From NCBI RefSeq assembly GCF_900188225.1, contig NZ_FZOC01000008.1:1-64000 (forward strand): a stretch of 64,000 nt of DNA, given 5' to 3'. This document shows positions 44,020 through 51,638 of the stretch, one piece after another. This stretch comes from Humidesulfovibrio mexicanus (GTDB taxonomy: Bacteria; Desulfobacterota; Desulfovibrionia; Desulfovibrionales; Desulfovibrionaceae). Positions within the stretch are counted from its first letter, which is position 1; each line of letters begins with the position of its first letter. A model generated the notes under the pieces. It was given only the letters and a program-made list of their open reading frames with translations. It did no database searches and was not told the DNA's origin. A program made the translations under genes and the position numbers.

Positions 44020-44700
44020 TCGCTTACGTGCCGGTAGCCAACCAGCATCCGCCCCATGCTGTTCGCATGAGGTCTGACAAGCGTTGCCCTTTCGGGAGAT
44101 TACTATGGAAGCTCTGTGTCCTGCCCGTATAGGTACGGACAGGTTACATCACCGATTCCCTTGAAACGGCACTTTCCCGGCCAGCAAGCTGGTCGGGCAG
44201 TACGCCATCGTGCGCTCTTACCGCACATGCCGATATCCGCCGTAGGTGCCCCCTGTGCCCGCGCATTCACCGCCAGGGCGTAGCTCCTGACTTATGCATC
44301 TTTCAACTCTCGAGGTGTCGCAGCAGAGTGTTACTCCGAAGCTATCTCGCGGGTTTTATGTCGGGGGTTTCTCTCGTCACCATAGCGAATGGGGTCGGGC
44401 TTTCGCCCTTCAACATGACTGCTCTAACCGCCTCGCGCTTATCTCTGGTAGCCAACCAGTTTCGCCACGCGCGGCCGTCATGTCCCTTTCACGTCACGAT
44501 CCATACCCAAAAGGCGCAGGCATCGTCCCGTGGCCCAGGTCTCCTGGGCTTGCGGCATTCAAAGTATCCAGTCGCACCACCGTCCAGGTAGAATGGACTC
44601 AAGCGCACTTCACACCTTAGGCTTCCGCCCAAGTAGCTTGTACTCCTGGTCCCCAAACCGTGCAGGCCCGTTTCCGTAGCACACGGCTTTCCAGGGCGGG
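43935..44700 (-). ncRNA. Structured non-coding region resembling group II intron parts
   Basis: No long gene is seen in about 760 bases. On the minus strand 44689-44655 reads AAGCCGTGTGC, GGAAAC and GCACGGTTT, close to group II intron domain V: the AGC triad, a GAAA-type loop and closing pairs are present, but its length is 35 instead of 34 and the inner stem is imperfect. Downstream, GTGCGCTTGAG at about 44610 resembles an intron 5' end. Two similar hairpins (CTGGTTGGCTACC) end at 44447-44459 and 44033-44045. The order, domain V before a 5' end, does not fit one intact intron. Confidence 0.4.
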
Positions 44701-45247
44701 CAACATGAGACATCCGGCTGGCTAGGCGTCGGATACCGGCTGGCTGGCCGGTCATTGCCCTCGGTCATCAGGCAGTTGAAATTGTCCTGGCTGAACTGCT
44801 GATCGAGACTCATCCTGCATGCTGTCGGCCGTGGCGCGGCGTGGCAGCAGCTTCTCTCCGAGAGACTCGACCTCTCCTTTCTTTGTTTCCTCCTGTCAGG
44901 GTTTGAGCGCCCTTTCTCGCTGCCGCGGATTGCGACGCGACGGCCGTGCCGATTTGGCGGTCGGCTGATCAGGGAGCGGGTGTACGGAAAGCATACCACT
45001 TCAAGGCAGGTGCTCCGCAAGGGGCAAAAGCGCGAAAAGCTCGAGACAAATCCACCTCAAATATGAATCCAGCTTCTCCTGTCCCGACGGCATGTTCAGT
45101 TGAGATGAATGCTCTAGCCGCGCGCCGTCACAAAAAAGATGATCTGAAGCGCAAATACCCTCCTCGGGATCCTTGCAGAAATTCTCCCGGAGGTCGTAGC
45201 CTTGTTGTGAATCGGGCCGCGCCCGCAACATCAACAAGGAAATAGCC
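44701..45247. other. Non-coding gap of about 550 bases
   Basis: No supported gene or RNA was found. Short open frames on the minus strand have no family likeness. The last bases hold the upstream region of the small gene at 45248 (AAGGAAATAGCC before the ATG). Confidence 0.5.
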
Positions 45248-45487
45248 ATGAGCATCGTCAAGAAGAACAGCAAGTTGGGAAAGCAGGTCAACATCAAGAT
45301 TACCGGCCAGGCGCATGACCGTTACCAGAAGGTGAAGAACGCCTGCCGCCTTAAGGGTTGGGACTTCAGTTTGCAGCCCGAGTTCACGGAATGGCTGAAC
45401 GCGCAGCTGGTCTCGGCGGAAAAGGAGCTTTCTGCCGCCGAGAAGGCCGAAGCGAAGCAGGCTTCCCAGTCGGATGTGAGCGCGTAG
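45248..45487 (+). CDS. Small hypothetical protein
   Basis: The 79-residue protein is hydrophilic: a basic start MSIVKKNSKLGKQVNIKIT, a middle with KGWDFSLQPEFTEWLN, and a helical acidic tail (EKELSAAEKAEAKQ). It looks like a small cytosolic or DNA-binding accessory protein of a mobile element. AAGGAAA lies before ATG 45248, and the next gene starts one base after its stop, so the two are probably coupled. The family is unknown. Confidence 0.6.
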   Translation: MSIVKKNSKLGKQVNIKITGQAHDRYQKVKNACRLKGWDFSLQPEFTEWLNAQLVSAEKELSAAEKAEAKQASQSDVSA

Positions 45488-45488
45488 C

Positions 45489-46541
45489 TTGGGCATCGAC
45501 AAGCTGCATCGGCCCGGGCCAGGGGACGTTGCGCTCGTGCGCCGCGCGCAACGCTCTCTCGCTCTCTCCAGTCGGCACAAGGATCTGATGAGGTACCTTG
45601 AGCGCGACAGCTTCCAAAACGTCGCAGCCATGCTGGTCGGGCGCTACATGCCGCGTTCGGCGGCCAAGCGGCTGGAGATATCTGAAGTGTTCCGAGAGCT
45701 CTACTCCGCGTGGTTCGTATTGGCGCCGATCTCGAACCGCGCTCAAGGCTACTGGCGGCCCTGGTGGAGCCCTGGTGTGGTGATGAGTTGGCTGCGTACG
45801 GAGGTCAACCGCTTCCAGCGTATGTGCCTGGGCCGCCTCTCCTTCGACTGGGCAACGGCGCAGGTTGCGCCTGGCGCCCCAGCGAGCAGAATCGAGGACG
45901 CCGCATTCATCGCACATATGGAAGCGTTGCTCGACCATGCTCTGGGCGACACCTTGCGCGCCGGCTTCGCCAGGTACGTGCTGGGAGGGCTCGTTTGGCG
46001 CGAGAAGGCCGACGCCGCGCTTGCGCGAGCCCGTGCGGAGCAGGCGGGATTCATGTGGAATGAGCAGGAGCTCTGGTTTCTGGCGCAGAAGCCGTTCCTG
46101 GCGGATGGCGTAGTCTGGGCCGACCTGCGCGAAGCGCCCGCGGATATGCTGTCGTGGTCGGTCTGGGTAGCTGACGGCAAGCTTCACGCGCAGCTGTCAC
46201 AACCTGTGGTGCAGCGGCTGAAGGATAGCGTCAAGGCGGTCCTGGCTACGGACGCGTTGCCTGAGCACAAGCTACGCCGGATCAATGCGGCGGCGAAAAC
46301 ATTCCACCACTGGGCGCGCTACGCCTTTGACGCACAGCAGCAAGCGCAGGAACTCGAAGCGTGGGTTTGGCGGCGCGTCAATCGGCACATCGTGCAGAAT
46401 ACGCCGCCACTTGCCGCTTGCTATTTCAACCTGCGCCAAGCGCCCAGAGACACGCAACTTCACTTCGGCCGTGCGTCATATCTCCTGGACAGAGGGGTGA
46501 CGGACGAGGCTTGGCTGAACATCTGGAATCCGCGGAGATAG
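45489..46541 (+). CDS. Hypothetical protein
   Basis: I do not recognise this 350-residue protein. It is rich in Trp, Arg and Leu, has no clear hydrophobic segments and is mostly helical in appearance (for example RLEISEVFRELYSAWFVLAP and AALARARAEQAGFMWNEQE). Start is assigned to TTG 45489, one base after the upstream stop. It is followed 14 bases later by another unknown gene, making a three-gene unit (45248-46963) without a recognised member. Conjugation, regulation or defence are all possible; no choice is made. Confidence 0.55.
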   Translation: MGIDKLHRPGPGDVALVRRAQRSLALSSRHKDLMRYLERDSFQNVAAMLVGRYMPRSAAKRLEISEVFRELYSAWFVLAPISNRAQGYWRPWWSPGVVMSWLRTEVNRFQRMCLGRLSFDWATAQVAPGAPASRIEDAAFIAHMEALLDHALGDTLRAGFARYVLGGLVWREKADAALARARAEQAGFMWNEQELWFLAQKPFLADGVVWADLREAPADMLSWSVWVADGKLHAQLSQPVVQRLKDSVKAVLATDALPEHKLRRINAAAKTFHHWARYAFDAQQQAQELEAWVWRRVNRHIVQNTPPLAACYFNLRQAPRDTQLHFGRASYLLDRGVTDEAWLNIWNPRR

Positions 46542-46555
46542 CGGGAGGGAAAGCG

Positions 46556-46963
46556 ATGAGCCTGAACTATGACCTGGGGGGATTCAAACTGGCCATCAAC
46601 GCTGGCGTATCAGACGAGAAGCTCGGAAAACGCAGGTGGACGCGCGTTCTGGCGAGCTTCATGGGGTACCCATGTTCAAGCCTTGAAGCCTTGGCGGCGC
46701 TCAAGGCGTGCCTGGACTGCTTTCGCCGAGGCCAGCTTGCCCGTGGCGAGCCGCAGCCCCTGCTCGGCACTGGGGGTGAATGCGTACGGTTCGCGATCAA
46801 ACAAAAGGACAAGGTGCTCTACCTGCACATGCAACGCGTGGCCTCAGGCCGTGTGGTCGAGGAGGCGTACCTCGCACATCTCGATGTCGCGCGGCTTGAG
46901 GTAGCTGTAGGAAAAGCCCTTCAGGCCCTGGCGCCCGTATGCATCTGGGGGCCAGAACCCTAG
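46556..46963 (+). CDS. Hypothetical protein
   Basis: The 135-residue protein begins MSLNYDLGGFKLAINAGVSD and is soluble. It ends with a helical region (RLEVAVGKALQALAPVCIWG). ATG 46556 follows GGGAGGGAAAGCG, a good ribosome-binding site, which is why the longer frame upstream (inside the previous gene) is rejected. It appears to be the third gene of an unknown unit. Family and function are not recognised. Confidence 0.55.
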   Translation: MSLNYDLGGFKLAINAGVSDEKLGKRRWTRVLASFMGYPCSSLEALAALKACLDCFRRGQLARGEPQPLLGTGGECVRFAIKQKDKVLYLHMQRVASGRVVEEAYLAHLDVARLEVAVGKALQALAPVCIWGPEP

Positions 46964-47149
46964 CTCGCAACAGGCTGGCGGCAGGACCGGTTCGAAACGG
47001 ACGCGGCAACGTCGGCTTGCCGGTGCCAGCCTGAACCACGAAAACCTTCCCGTTATCTTTTCGCTTTGTCCTCCAGGCCCTTGCGCACGAAAAGCCCGAG
47101 GTGGTTTGATGAAACCAAGGGCCACAAAGTCCCAAAAGGAGGCGCAAAC

Positions 47150-47305
47150 ATGATCAGACGATTGATCGCGGCGGCAACACATTTTGATGCCGCCATCTCG
47201 AAACGACTGTTCGCCCGGAAGCTGGTGCTTCGGCGCGAAACCAGCTTTCTTCATCCGAGCTTGGCGTATGCCAGGATTCGCGTGGAGAGACCGCGCGGCC
47301 GGTAA
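47150..47305 (+). CDS. Small basic hypothetical protein
   Basis: A 51-residue, strongly basic peptide (KRLFARKLVLRRETS, ending RIRVERPRGR). AAAAGGAGG lies 7 bases before ATG 47150, which is the main support. A terminator follows 145 bases after the stop. It could bind nucleic acid, but the size prevents any assignment. Confidence 0.4.
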   Translation: MIRRLIAAATHFDAAISKRLFARKLVLRRETSFLHPSLAYARIRVERPRGR

Positions 47306-47449
47306 CAGAAAACCAGCCGCAATGTGTGTGAGCTCCTTGAAGCTCATTGGCAGGCCGCAAGGCCCATGAACGCCACGCAGGCAAGCCGGCCCCTGAAACC
47401 GGCTGCTTGGCGAAAATGGCGAAACTGCAGCACCCTCCCCATTTTAATA

Positions 47450-47478
47450 GGCGGCCCTTCGGGCCGCCTTTCTTTTTG
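47450..47478 (+). terminator. Intrinsic terminator
   Basis: GGCGGCCC pairs with GGGCCGCC around TTC, followed by TTTCTTTTT. It closes the plus-strand unit that ends with the small basic protein. Confidence 0.9.
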
Positions 47479-47540
47479 ACCGGAGCAAGAAACCTGCAGC
47501 GCTCAGTCCCGTCCGTCGCCAGCTAGACGCGACCCAAGTT

Positions 47541-47984
47541 CTATTTGAAGGGGGTCTGACCGATCGGAAGCCAAGCGCCAGGATTTTCTTCGAACGTCGG
47601 GATTTTCACCCGGTACTTGGGGTCAAGCTTGATATTCATCAGCTTTAGATTGCTGTCTAGGAGAGGAACGACCTTCTCACCGGTGACCGCATCGATGAGG
47701 AGATTGTTGTCAATGAGAAGCCCCTCCTCACGCTGAATCCACTTCCCCCAGATCACCGCTCCGTCGTCTGTCGCAAAGCATCCATGCAGCTCCCAGAACA
47801 GCATGAAGAGCCCGGCCTTGCCTTCCCTCGTCGTAATCTTCCAGTACCAGACATCCGGCTGGAAGAACTGCGACACGTGCTCGAACGCTGAGAATTCGCC
47901 CCTGTCGATTTGTTCTTGAGTAATGGTCATGACGGTAAGGCTTCTGTCCTTCTCTCCGATGATCACCATTCTGCCCATTTCCAT
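47541..47984 (-). CDS. Hypothetical protein
   Basis: The 147-residue protein is soluble, acidic to neutral and rich in Trp and Phe (FFQPDVWYWKITTREG, GLFMLFWELHGCF). GAAAGGAGCC precedes ATG 47984, a clear ribosome-binding site, so the longer frame upstream is rejected. No family is recognised. It stands alone between a terminator and a gap without genes, as accessory genes often do. Confidence 0.6.
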   Translation of the reverse strand: MEMGRMVIIGEKDRSLTVMTITQEQIDRGEFSAFEHVSQFFQPDVWYWKITTREGKAGLFMLFWELHGCFATDDGAVIWGKWIQREEGLLIDNNLLIDAVTGEKVVPLLDSNLKLMNIKLDPKYRVKIPTFEENPGAWLPIGQTPFK

Positions 47985-48793
47985 ATTCAAGGCTCCTTTC
48001 AATGGCTGTTCGCTTTTCCTGCGCACGCTTGCGCAACGCCGCTGCCGCTTCCGTGAGATGCAGCTGCCGCATAACGCAGCATTATATTTTTGGTCAATAA
48101 ACATTTGATTTCAAACAATAAATTGAGACGCGCGTCAAGCTGGCAAGATACGGCGTCCACTAAATGGGTAGCAAGAAGGGGGCTGGAATGCTCTGAAAGC
48201 CTCATGCGTGGTTGGCCCCTGGGCCCCACTCACAGTTGAAAGGATATGGTCACTGGGCGGCTTTTATGGCCGTAATTGCGCCCCAAATTTATTACAAATG
48301 TTTGAAGGTCAGTTCCGCGAAGGGCAAGAACCCTTCCAGGTCGGAGGCACGAGTTCCAGGCATCAAAGGCCATGGCGGCCAGGCCGTGTCGGAAGCCGCC
48401 GCCGCGTTGTGCCATCTCGGGGGGAAGTCCATCGTAGTGTGGGAGCTGCGCTCGTCAGATCGAATGGGAAGAGTGGGCGCGGGTCAGTGTAAGGCGGATG
48501 GTGCGCAGGCCGGTGCGCGCACGGGAAGGCAGCGCGGGACACTTCCTCTCGCCGTCGTCCGGGATGACGACCGCGCGCCAAGTCACGCGGTAAAGGTCGC
48601 GCCCTGCGCTTCCTGTGACCACGTGACCTGGCGCGCCGTGGAGTGTGTTCATGCGACGGCGAGGGGGAGCGGCGACTTTCGCTCGGGCTCAGGGGTGCTG
48701 TGCAATGAAAGCCAAAAGAAACGCCCCAAAGCTGTCGAGGGCGTGGCAGTGGAAAGACAAATCCACAAAGAAGATGGAGGGGGCGAAAACGAG
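47985..48793. other. Non-coding gap of about 800 bases
   Basis: No gene is supported. The only long frames run into the methyltransferase gene as antisense shadows. Local base use changes at about 48110-48320 (AT-richer), where a promoter for the gene at 47984 could lie. Nothing further is recognised. Confidence 0.55.
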
Positions 48794-49801
48794 CTAGAAG
48801 GCTACAGCCAGTCTCGGACCTGTTTCGCCGTCGGTTTGCCGCATGCGATCAATCTCCTCGCCAGCCAAGGAGCGCACAGCCGCCGCCATGACAGGAGGAC
48901 AGACTCCGTTCCCGAGTATCCTGACTTGGTCCCGCCGACATCCACGTGCGATCAGGTGCTCATCCGGCAGGCCCATGGCACGCTGGAGTTCTCGCGGCTG
49001 CAGCATGCGCAGGGTTGCCCCCCCTGGCGCGCGCTGCACCAGCCCAAAGCGGTCAAGTGTCGTCATGGTGCGCAATGGGCGATCCAGCCTCTGCCAGCCG
49101 CCGGCGGCATCACTGCCATAGTAGACGACAAGAAAGTCCTCATCGACAGGAAGGGTTTGCATGGCCCGCGCAGCCCTTTCCAAGGTGGCTTTCGCCCTGC
49201 GTCCATTGTCAAGCGGAGAGCAGCGCCATGTTCCAGGGGGATCCAGAATCACATGCGCGGGCACAGGGTGTAGACACGTCGGGGCAAGTTCAAGGGGCTT
49301 CTTGCCGAATTCGCAGAGGATGAACAGCCTGCGTCGGCTTTGAGGTACGCCGAACATCGAGGCGTCGAGTACCTGGGGGGTCACCCCATACCCGAGGTCC
49401 TCGATCTCACGCAGGAGTTCTTCGTACCGCTCCCAAGTGCGCATGTGGACGACATTCTCAATCACCAGCCACCGAGGCTGGAAGTGCCTCACGTAGCGTA
49501 AGGTGTGCAAGGCAGTCATGCGGCTGGTGTCACATGGGGCGCGGCGTCCCCTTGCGCAGGTGTGGCTGGTGCATTCGGGCGAAGCCAGAATCATGTCAAA
49601 GGGGCCGTGGCCTTCCAGTCGTCGGGGCTCGCTCTCTGCGGTAATCCGGTCAACCACCCCGCAGCCGGAAAAGTTGTCGTTATACACCTCGACAGCAAGA
49701 GCGTTCGCATCAACTCCGCAAGCGATTTCAGCACCGGCCATGGCGGCACCGCGGCTGCTGCCGCCCCCGCCGCAGAAGAGATCAAGCACCCTGACTGGCA
49801 T
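48794..49801 (-). CDS. C5 cytosine DNA methyltransferase
   Basis: The 335-residue enzyme methylates cytosine C5 in DNA. Motif I is DLFCGGGGSS. The catalytic cysteine is Cys77 in SPECTSH, a variant of the common PCQ. Motif VI is ENV, motif VIII is QSRRRLF, and GNGVCPPV near the end is motif X. The target sequence cannot be deduced. It is the last gene of a four-gene minus-strand operon with a Vsr nuclease, a receiver-domain protein and a GHKL ATPase, and it follows vsr after 54 bases. This context points to phage defence. Confidence 0.9.
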   Translation of the reverse strand: MPVRVLDLFCGGGGSSRGAAMAGAEIACGVDANALAVEVYNDNFSGCGVVDRITAESEPRRLEGHGPFDMILASPECTSHTCARGRRAPCDTSRMTALHTLRYVRHFQPRWLVIENVVHMRTWERYEELLREIEDLGYGVTPQVLDASMFGVPQSRRRLFILCEFGKKPLELAPTCLHPVPAHVILDPPGTWRCSPLDNGRRAKATLERAARAMQTLPVDEDFLVVYYGSDAAGGWQRLDRPLRTMTTLDRFGLVQRAPGGATLRMLQPRELQRAMGLPDEHLIARGCRRDQVRILGNGVCPPVMAAAVRSLAGEEIDRMRQTDGETGPRLAVAF

Positions 49802-49855
49802 GGCGTGGACATTGCCAGGTTGTGGCCACCATGTCCAGCACCATGCGATAAATGC

Positions 49856-50308
49856 TCACAGATAGGGGGTGTCCAAGGCGTGCAGCACCCGCTCCCGGCA
49901 GGCCTCCGGGGCCTTTTTGAGCTGATGCTCCCAAATCCGGATCACGGTCCATCCCAACCGCCGCAGCCGACGATGATTCTTCCGGTCGCGTTCGCGATTT
50001 GCGGCAATTTTGGCGGCCCACTTCTCCTGAAGCTTATGCCTCCAGAGCGGGAACCGCCATCCGTGCCAAAAGTCCCCGTCCACGAAGACCGCGACTTTCT
50101 GCTCGGCGAACACGAAGTCCGGGCGGCCTGGCAAGCTTCGGACATGGGCCTCCCACAGTATCCCGTGCGGTTCCAGAAGCGAAGCCAGCACCCGCTCCGG
50201 GGCAGTGTCCTTGCCACGTATTCTGGACATGACTTTGCTGCGGGCTTCCGGCGACATGATGTCGCCTGCATGCCGCCTCGCAGTCCTGGGATTGGGTATG
50301 CCGGACAT
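49856..50308 (-). CDS. vsr: Very short patch repair (Vsr) endonuclease
   Basis: The 150-residue protein matches Vsr, which nicks at T:G mismatches formed when 5-methylcytosine deaminates. It has MSRIRGKDTAPE, then LPGRPDFVF with the metal-binding Asp, and VFVDGDFWHGW, where the usual Cys of the FWHG region is Asp. Vsr genes usually accompany C5 methyltransferases, as here. It starts 5 bases after the upstream stop. In this operon it could either repair or serve as the defence nuclease. Confidence 0.92.
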   Translation of the reverse strand: MSGIPNPRTARRHAGDIMSPEARSKVMSRIRGKDTAPERVLASLLEPHGILWEAHVRSLPGRPDFVFAEQKVAVFVDGDFWHGWRFPLWRHKLQEKWAAKIAANRERDRKNHRRLRRLGWTVIRIWEHQLKKAPEACRERVLHALDTPYL

Positions 50309-50313
50309 GGTGG

Positions 50314-51636
50314 CTAATGAAAGCTCAAGAGGCCAAGCCTGGATGTGTGATGAGCGTATTGCTGTAGCATGGCATCCAAGGCCTGAGGTCGAACACGGAG
50401 GAGAGGCGTCCCAAGAATCGCGTGCCCCGAGGGGAGTCCCAGCACATGTCGGAAGTTGGCTTCAAGGATGACATCCTCGTCGCCGATCTTCAAAATGGGG
50501 AAGCGGTAGATGCCTTGGTGGCATTCCTTGACCCTCTTGCCCTTTTTGGTTTTCAACTTGCCTGATGGAACCAAGGTGCAAAACACGTAACGGAGCAGGC
50601 GCTCATTCCCTTGGGCGTAGTCACAGGCTGTGCTGCATTCAAGCAGAAAGCAGCGACACCTGCTCAACGCTCCTTGGGCATCAGTCATTTCCTCAAGGTT
50701 GAGGGACAGGCTCACCAACTGCTCGCGGCCATAGCCGAAGTGAGCTTCCCAGGCCGCGTCTTCTGGAATCTCAACCAACGCCCCTCGCTCATCCTTCAAC
50801 GGCACGATGAGGTCGTACAAATACCGCGTGTTCAACTGCGCACTGCTCACGCCCTCCGGGAGTTGCCCGCAGGGCCCCAAGGGCTCAGGTGTTGCCGCTT
50901 TCCACACAGAATTATAGCCTTCGTCCGTTGGAATTGCCCCCATGAAGTCATCCAGGAGCGGAGCCAAGCCCCTCTGCATGGCTTTGGCGCGATTGTCGTC
51001 GGCATGAACTCCGCCAGACTCGCGAGCGATTTTTCCCAGAATGGTCCTGAACCGCCCTTCGACTGAGTCAAAATCCCAGGGGTTGGCGCCCGCCGCCAGC
51101 GTAGACAGCTCACCAAAGGCTTTCCCCGCGGATTCAGCCAGCTTTGCCTCCCAATGCAGCAAGGCGACCAACTGGGGCGATTTTGCGACCTCACGGAGAA
51201 TGCGTTGCTTGAGTGCATCAAGCCGAGTGTCGTAATCCTCCGCAGTCTGCTCGGGCAGCCTGAGTTCCGCCTTATCCATGACGCCAACGGCGAGCGGGGC
51301 TGGGGCATCAGCATGCCGCACTTTCAAGAGCCTCACCACCTCATCCACGTCAGCCGCCTGGACGGACCAGAAGACCAGGAGGTATGGACCTGTTGCGAGA
51401 TATCTCTTCAGGGCCTGCCCAGCAATGTCCGCGAGTTCTGCAGCGTTCCTGTGCCCGCCCACAAGGTTGAGATCCAGGAAAACGATCCGAACCCCCTGGG
51501 CGGGTGCCAAGTCGGGCAAAGGGAGTGTAAAGTGGATGGGAACGCAGGCGATTCCTGCCGCATGCAATCCATCTCGGATATTATTGAGATCATTTTCATC
51601 ATCGTCAATTGCCAGGACTTTTGCCGAGGGGAACAT
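50314..51636 (-). CDS. Receiver-domain protein of a defence operon
   Basis: This protein has 440 residues. The N-terminal region (1-125) is receiver-like: acidic pocket AIDDDEND, a phospho-acceptor Asp in IVFLDLNLVGG near 53, Ser in LLVFWSVQ and Lys in VMDKAEL. The remaining 300 residues are not recognised and carry a cysteine-rich patch (CRCFLLECSTACDY). AGGAGG precedes the ATG at 51636 with 8-base spacing; an ATG two codons upstream overlaps the previous stop. It is paired with the GHKL ATPase gene and may receive its signal. Confidence 0.75.
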   Translation of the reverse strand: MFPSAKVLAIDDDENDLNNIRDGLHAAGIACVPIHFTLPLPDLAPAQGVRIVFLDLNLVGGHRNAAELADIAGQALKRYLATGPYLLVFWSVQAADVDEVVRLLKVRHADAPAPLAVGVMDKAELRLPEQTAEDYDTRLDALKQRILREVAKSPQLVALLHWEAKLAESAGKAFGELSTLAAGANPWDFDSVEGRFRTILGKIARESGGVHADDNRAKAMQRGLAPLLDDFMGAIPTDEGYNSVWKAATPEPLGPCGQLPEGVSSAQLNTRYLYDLIVPLKDERGALVEIPEDAAWEAHFGYGREQLVSLSLNLEEMTDAQGALSRCRCFLLECSTACDYAQGNERLLRYVFCTLVPSGKLKTKKGKRVKECHQGIYRFPILKIGDEDVILEANFRHVLGLPSGHAILGTPLLRVRPQALDAMLQQYAHHTSRLGLLSFH

Positions 51637-51638
51637 GA

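Noticed and set aside
44294-44620. Plus-strand frame of 108 codons in the intron-like region
   Set aside because: No ribosome-binding site and no family likeness; the region has RNA-like hairpins on the opposite strand.
48212-49273. Plus-strand frame of 353 codons
   Set aside because: It runs antisense through the methyltransferase gene and has no domain; the upstream part lacks a ribosome-binding site.
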